This document shows, piece after piece, positions 7,001 through 9,539 of a stretch of 9,539 bases of DNA; within the stretch, counting starts at the first letter, position 1; each line of letters starts with the position of its first letter. Made by a program: the position numbers and the translations under genes. Origin of the DNA: WJLY01 sp964399265 (lineage in GTDB: Bacteria; Joyebacterota; Joyebacteria; Joyebacterales; Joyebacteraceae); NCBI GenBank assembly GCA_964399265.1, contig CAYNQF010000093.1:1-9539 (forward strand). The letters are read 5' to 3'. Under the pieces are notes generated by a model. The model saw nothing but the letters and a program-made list of their open reading frames with translations. It was not told where the DNA came from and did not search any database.

Positions 7001-8630
7001 TGAACCCCTTGAAGATGCCGCCGTCGCTGCTACGGGGGGCGGCGACGCAAGCCACCGCTCCGCCGTCGGGAGCGTTGACCAGTTGCTCCGCCAGGCAGTC
7101 GTACGAGCCGTTGAGGTCGGGTTGAGACACGTTGTCCAGCCAGCCCGTCATGCAGGCCATCGACAGGACGATGGGCAGGCGCTGCAGATTGTTGAGAAGC
7201 TCTAGGTGACCCGTGTTGAGCACGTGCTCCCAGACGGAGATCCAACCGTCACCGTTGAAGTTGACGAACAGATAACCGTCGTTGATCGCATCGGCGACGT
7301 CGAGTGCGCAGCTCTGGTCGGTACCGTAGTCGTGCCTGTACAGCCGGTCGGCGATCACCTCGTCAGGTATGATCGCGTCATACTCGTCGAAGAGCTCGAC
7401 GTACTCCTCCTTGAGCTTGTAGAAGAGACCGCCGATCAGGAGCACGCGCTTGCGCCAGGGCTCCTCCGGCGACGGCGGCTGGTAGGCGACCGACTTGCTG
7501 AGCACCGCGACGAGTTCCTGGAGATTGCCCACCGAGAGCCTGCCCAGCAGCACGTCCTCGAAGTCGTCGTCTCCGCTCACGCACGCGTAGTAGTGGTCTG
7601 ACGCCGACTCGGTTCCGCCGTATCCGTAGTACGCCGGCATCATGATGGTCGAGTTGTCGTCGGCGTATACGTCTCCGACGAGCATGACGGCGCCCAGACG
7701 ACCGTCGCCGAAGTGCTCGGCCGAAGACGTCTCGTATACGTCCTGTATGAATTGGTGTATCGAGTCGGCCGTCTTCGTCGGGAGATCGGAGACGCTCACG
7801 ATACCAATGTTCAGCCCGAAGTAGGAGGCGTGATGGCTTGCGTAGGCGAAAAGCATCGGCGCGGACGCCAGCTGGTCCGCGGTGAGGAAGAGCTCGTCGA
7901 TGCCCGCGGCGGCGCAGTCGGCGGCGGAGCTGCAGTAGGTGACGGTGCCGCCTCTCGTGCTACCGGCCTTGAGGCGCGTCGTGACGTCGGCGGGCTGCGG
8001 TTCGTAGTTCGCGACGGCGCCCGCGCAGACGCGGCTCATGGGCCCCGTCGGGACCGAGAGCGGTCCCTCCGCGTCTCCGACGGCCAGGTCCAGCTCGACC
8101 GACACGAGGTCCAGGGAGCCCGCTGCTCGCATCAGTGCCGCGCCGTCGACCCGCACCAGCGCGACCCGCTGCTCCCTGATGAGGCCGAGGAACTCCACGC
8201 TTGCAACGCGGCCGATCTGCGCCGCGTCCAGCCCGATCACCTCGTCCGCAGTGACCAGTCGCACGGACGCGATCTCGGGAGCGGCCCCGGCCGGAACGGC
8301 GACCAACCTGCGGACGAACTCCCGGCCTTCCGGCCCGGAATACGCAGGCCGGTGTGGGAACTTCCCCACACCGGCCGTCTTCATCTCTGCCTGCTGTAGC
8401 TTTATCGTAGCAACCGGGGCGGAAGTTCCCTGCTCGCGGGGGGTCTCGCGGAACGCCGACCTTTGGCCCTCGAAAGCGCCGGTCCGTGCGTCCTCTCGAG
8501 TCATCCCCTCCATTGCGGCGTGGGAGGGTAGCGACAACATCCACACGCACGCGACGAGCAGTGCCAGGGAAACGCGGAGGCCGTGTCCTTCAGACCGACG
8601 CTCCGCGCGTCCCATGTTTCGTACAGCCAT
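4002..8630 (-). CDS. Giant secreted protein: C25-like peptidase domain, CARDB, FG-GAP propeller, beta-helix, sorting module
   Basis: This 1542-residue protein starts at an ATG preceded by AGGGG 9 nt upstream. Residues 1-38 form a signal peptide: basic start, hydrophobic stretch from about 20 to 34, and Ser-His-Ala before the likely cleavage site. Residues about 200-594 resemble gingipain-family peptidase C25, with LVGDVYAD, SGDDDFEDVLLGRLS, YLFVNFNGDGW, ACMTGWLD and FALFGDPLL. The candidate nucleophile Cys493 is present, but the His of the usual G-H-G is Asp461, so peptidase activity is doubtful. Next come a CARDB-like Ig domain (about 600-715), seven FG-GAP/VCBS-like repeats with Asp-rich calcium-binding loops at about 45-residue spacing (about 717-1097), and a right-handed beta-helix (about 1100-1437) ending in the common NWWG and TPWL signature. 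Last is a FlgD-Ig-like C-terminal module (about 1447-1542) with PNPFNP, WDGRDDLGNRVASGVYF and KMLLLK, typical of type IX-type secretion and surface attachment. Its substrate is unknown; adhesion or processing at the cell surface is plausible. The gene is the third of four same-strand genes and lies upstream of pfkA. Confidence 0.9.
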   Translation of the reverse strand: MAVRNMGRAERRSEGHGLRVSLALLVACVWMLSLPSHAAMEGMTREDARTGAFEGQRSAFRETPREQGTSAPVATIKLQQAEMKTAGVGKFPHRPAYSGPEGREFVRRLVAVPAGAAPEIASVRLVTADEVIGLDAAQIGRVASVEFLGLIREQRVALVRVDGAALMRAAGSLDLVSVELDLAVGDAEGPLSVPTGPMSRVCAGAVANYEPQPADVTTRLKAGSTRGGTVTYCSSAADCAAAGIDELFLTADQLASAPMLFAYASHHASYFGLNIGIVSVSDLPTKTADSIHQFIQDVYETSSAEHFGDGRLGAVMLVGDVYADDNSTIMMPAYYGYGGTESASDHYYACVSGDDDFEDVLLGRLSVGNLQELVAVLSKSVAYQPPSPEEPWRKRVLLIGGLFYKLKEEYVELFDEYDAIIPDEVIADRLYRHDYGTDQSCALDVADAINDGYLFVNFNGDGWISVWEHVLNTGHLELLNNLQRLPIVLSMACMTGWLDNVSQPDLNGSYDCLAEQLVNAPDGGAVACVAAPRSSDGGIFKGFTQEIYRAAFEEHCTFTGEMLATAKLLHLRDEGSLTYTRQFALFGDPLLMFGSNVGSDDAPDLVLKPHETIWSPETASTATDLTISVGVSNESAVGAQDITVRLIDTSTGGTYEHETTLPSLGPWATETTSFVVQTPTVGPHAISVEVDPYGTTTELHEDNNSFERDIYVYPLIDGFPIEVPAETHSPCVVSLQEVGRRLLIPDGDARVWSLDASGEVDWTSQATWGASSYGREIAVAVGDLDRDGVFEIVTTKFLGLVALRPDGTEIWTANTGDPLGHPLLADADADGDLDVIACTRPYFGGTSAVVAIDENGATIWSHPLDADVDVTTTPVAGDFDLDGVVDVAFGTSDGTIQTITCEADPPQNRWGVVTTGLGGVTTLGLADIDSDGLLEIISAADRVRSFNAEDGSDDGWDIDLGSHVTCLAVGDVDEDGDVEIFAGSVEGRVGLIDSGTLAWTLDIGSRPGSSAAIADVDGNPGMEIVFGTDDGFVHVLSASGDDIVSPMPLPGACMTPFVSDLTNDGTMDVAVCTDNGHVYAFDLGAHEGESESPEWLGLGGTASRASILEQPFWGTFDGNLVMCGNFHIVDDVIISAGSTLTIAADARIAFNGSGLEIAGTLHAPGVRGSEITMTRSPASRENWSGIEVRPGASVYMSSCVVTDAVVGLQAMSAAITLVDCEFARNDTGAVMENCALHATRTSFSESNDSGLRVEDGAGTVADCVFGDNRSAGLVCTEASSYRFVRSVFSGSLEGNGAEFMNSSHCVVDSCSFSSNAFDGAKIKQSSPRFTHCDFNQNAQYGLNCEKLSLPSLNWCSVIGNKMGVVCRTGAYPNLGNTLDPNSGHNSIYSNHQAAVANYTLQGTPIQARRNWWGSAPPAGRLFVGYVAYTPWLEQAPDPTLYASAAPEFDAVYGLGQNHPNPFNPVTTLTFSVPPAAGDVLLTVHDIAGRLIRTLHNGPATPGSHEIVWDGRDDLGNRVASGVYFARMVAPDFGATRKMLLLK

Positions 8631-8661
8631 GTCCGGTCGCCCCTGAGTCTTCCGAACAACA

Positions 8662-8680
8662 GAGCGTTAGTTGGACGCTC
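8662..8680 (-). terminator. Weak hairpin between the 214-aa gene and the giant gene
   Basis: On the minus strand GAGCGT pairs with ACGCTC across a 7-nt loop and is followed by TGTTGTT. It stands about 65 nt after the stop of the 214-aa protein gene and about 30 nt before the start of the giant gene. The stem is only 6 bp, so it may be a weak terminator or an incidental fold. The remainder of this 114-nt gap contains a CCCGGCCGGG palindrome (8682-8691) and no recognisable promoter. Confidence 0.3.
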
Positions 8681-8744
8681 ACCCGGCCGGGGGGTCTGCC
8701 GGAGCCGTTGTCCTCAGGCGATGCTTCAAAGGTGCGACTCAACG

Positions 8745-9389
8745 CTAGTTGTAGAGAGCCTTGATCGAGCCCCAGGTGGTGCTCTCTACCGGAGTCGAGC
8801 AGTCGGCGATCCACAGGTACATACCGAAGTTCCACTCCTCGGTCGTGCCGGGGCAGGCCTTCGTGTAGCTACCGTAGAAGTTACCGTTGCCGCACCAGCC
8901 GTCGTAGGCGCCCGTGCCGTCGCGGATGATGATGATGATACCGGTGTGACTGCCACTGCAGAACTCGCCGTCGTCGAGGACGCCGTTGCTGTTCAGGTCC
9001 TGGACCTGGATCTCGAGCGTCGTGACGCCGCTCATCGTGCCGCCATTCGTGTTGTCGACGATCGCGAGCGTGTTCTGGGCGCTATTGGTCGACGAATCGA
9101 AGTAACCCTTCCAGAAACCAGGCGTACCGGGCTCGTAGTTGCCGGCATAGAACGTGTTCCAGATGTACGCCTCACGAGCAACCGGGTCGGTGGGCCAGCC
9201 GTCGTCGGGAACCGTGATGGTCCACGAACCGTCGACGATGTCACCGGGGGACTCCATGTTGCCGATGAAGGTGGGCGGGCTGTCCATGAAGTCACCAGTT
9301 CCGACGCCCGTGAACCAGATGAAATCGGCCGACGCTACCGAAGCCAGAGCCACCAACGCGGCAGCAAGCACGATAGTAAGTGCGCGCAT
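8745..9389 (-). CDS. Secreted 214-aa protein with EF-hand/dockerin-like loop and WGxIKALYN tail
   Basis: I do not recognise a named family. The ATG at 9389 has a strong Shine-Dalgarno (AAGGAG) 6 nt upstream; an earlier in-frame ATG at 9428 would place the signal peptide behind 13 unlikely residues. Residues 1-21 are a textbook signal peptide ending Ala-Ser-Ala, so the mature protein is about 193 residues, acidic and rich in Gly, Thr, Asn and aromatic residues. Residues 131-142 read DLNSNGVLDDGE, which fits the D-x-N-x-N-G calcium loop of EF-hand and dockerin-like motifs. Five consecutive Ile codons (151-155) form a likely beta strand. Cysteines at 144, 166, 179 and 197 could make two disulfides after export. 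The protein ends PVESTTWGSIKALYN, nearly the same as the tail of the next gene upstream, so the two are paralogs in tandem. Unlike the giant protein it has no FlgD-type sorting module. Its role is unknown; a structural or binding protein of the envelope is the mildest guess. Confidence 0.85.
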   Translation of the reverse strand: MRALTIVLAAALVALASVASADFIWFTGVGTGDFMDSPPTFIGNMESPGDIVDGSWTITVPDDGWPTDPVAREAYIWNTFYAGNYEPGTPGFWKGYFDSSTNSAQNTLAIVDNTNGGTMSGVTTLEIQVQDLNSNGVLDDGEFCSGSHTGIIIIIRDGTGAYDGWCGNGNFYGSYTKACPGTTEEWNFGMYLWIADCSTPVESTTWGSIKALYN

Positions 9390-9395
9390 CTTCCT

Positions 9396-9401
9396 CTCCT
9401 T
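9396..9401 (-). promoter_or_regulatory. Ribosome binding site that sets the start of the 214-aa gene
   Basis: AAGGAG on the minus strand, 6 nt before the ATG at 9389. It favours this start over the in-frame ATG at 9428, and it places the signal peptide at the very N-terminus. Confidence 0.8.
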
Positions 9402-9407
9402 TTGATG

Positions 9408-9422
9408 GCCCCACTGTGGGGC
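9408..9422. promoter_or_regulatory. Leader hairpin before the 214-aa gene
   Basis: GCCCCAC and GTGGGGC form a 7-bp perfect inverted repeat around a single T, 6 nt upstream of the Shine-Dalgarno on the minus strand. In mRNA it would fold as a short GC-rich hairpin with a 3-nt loop and could affect translation or mRNA stability. Confidence 0.4.
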
Positions 9423-9438
9423 ACACACACTCTCTCTC
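9422..9438. repeat. Dinucleotide tracts in the 5' leader
   Basis: The plus strand reads a CA run (9422-9430) joined to a TC run (9431-9438); in the minus-strand transcript this is a GA run followed by a GU run. It lies between the two paralogous genes, immediately upstream of the leader hairpin. Such short tracts can change length by slippage, but the copy numbers here are small. Confidence 0.6.
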
Positions 9439-9455
9439 AGTTGACTTATTTCTCT

Positions 9456-9481
9456 AGACCGCCCGGCTGAAGAAGCGGTCT
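9456..9481. terminator. Inverted repeat just after the upstream paralog's stop
   Basis: AGACCGC and GCGGTCT form a 7-bp stem with a 12-nt loop. The hairpin begins 1 nt after the stop codon of the partial gene on the minus strand. No T tract follows (AGAGAAATAAG), so it is terminator-like at best. It may instead be a 3'-end or processing hairpin between co-transcribed paralogs. Confidence 0.35.
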
Positions 9482-9482
9482 C

Positions 9483-9539
9483 CTAGTTATAGAGAGCCTT
9501 GATCGTGCCCCACGTCGCGTCCTCGACCGGGCTCGGGCA
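9483..9539 (-). CDS. C-terminal end of a second WGxIKALYN paralog (partial)
   Basis: Only the last 18 codons and a TAG stop are inside the window; the rest continues past the right edge. The tail CPSPVEDATWGTIKALYN matches the end of the 214-aa protein at 12 of the final 15 residues, and a cysteine stands four residues before the Val-Glu pair, as it does there. The nucleotide differences include silent changes (GTA/GTC, TAC/TAT), which points to an older duplication kept under protein-level selection. That the whole protein is paralogous is inferred from the tail alone. It lies 93 nt upstream of the 214-aa gene on the same strand. Confidence 0.75.
   Translation of the reverse strand, partial: CPSPVEDATWGTIKALYN

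Noticed and set aside
5529..7205. Plus-strand open frame of 558 codons opposite the giant gene
   Set aside because: It lies wholly antisense to the propeller and C25 coding region, which has clear domain motifs. Its translation is Arg/Val/Asp-rich with no recognisable domain, as expected from the complementary frame of GC-rich coding DNA.
7248..7250. Frameshift or misread as explanation for the missing catalytic His
   Set aside because: The reading frame stays open with family motifs on both sides, so there is no frameshift; a single-base error remains possible and is listed as a check in the finding.
8682..8691. CCCGGCCGGG palindrome upstream of the giant gene
   Set aside because: It is short, made only of G and C in a GC-rich gap, and has no loop or T tract, so it is likely to arise by chance.

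Overview
This is a GC-rich (by eye, a little over 60% G+C) bacterial chromosomal window. It holds housekeeping genes on the left and a secreted-protein region on the right. The best clue to the host is the large minus-strand protein, which ends in a FlgD-Ig-like C-terminal module (QNHPNPFNP near its start, WDGRD and ASGVYFARM in the middle, KMLLLK at the end). Such C-terminal sorting modules are typical of FCB-superphylum bacteria that use type IX secretion, and of related uncultured phyla such as Eisenbacteria, Krumholzibacteria and Latescibacteria. The phylum is an inference; nothing here fixes it to species.

Layout from left to right. (1) A minus-strand tRNA with anticodon CAT, probably elongator Met, has an encoded CCA end and a well-formed sigma-70-type promoter behind it. 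(2) A plus-strand gene, divergent from the tRNA, encodes the disaggregase ClpB (861 aa, complete, all ATPase motifs present). (3) A GC-rich hairpin lies between clpB and the convergent gene pfkA. (4) Minus-strand pfkA encodes an ATP-type 6-phosphofructokinase (325 aa). It is preceded by a perfect 18-bp palindrome next to its ribosome binding site. (5) A 1542-aa minus-strand secreted protein follows: signal peptide, gingipain-like C25 peptidase domain, CARDB-like domain, seven FG-GAP/VCBS-type repeats, right-handed beta-helix and C-terminal sorting module. Its C25 domain has G-D-G where active family members have the catalytic G-H-G. (6) A minus-strand 214-aa secreted protein with an EF-hand/dockerin-like calcium loop and four cysteines ends in TWGSIKALYN. 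(7) At the right edge is the C-terminal tail of a second gene ending in TWGTIKALYN, so these two form a tandem paralogous pair.

The left half is ordinary proteostasis and glycolysis. The right half looks like an envelope or extracellular gene neighbourhood in which all genes read leftward. The two small paralogs lie upstream of the giant surface protein, and pfkA lies downstream of it across a 65-nt gap. The window shows no mobile element, CRISPR array or phage gene. The parts most worth a second look are the His-less C25 domain and the small secreted family with its shared C-terminal W-G-x-I-K-A-L-Y-N tail.
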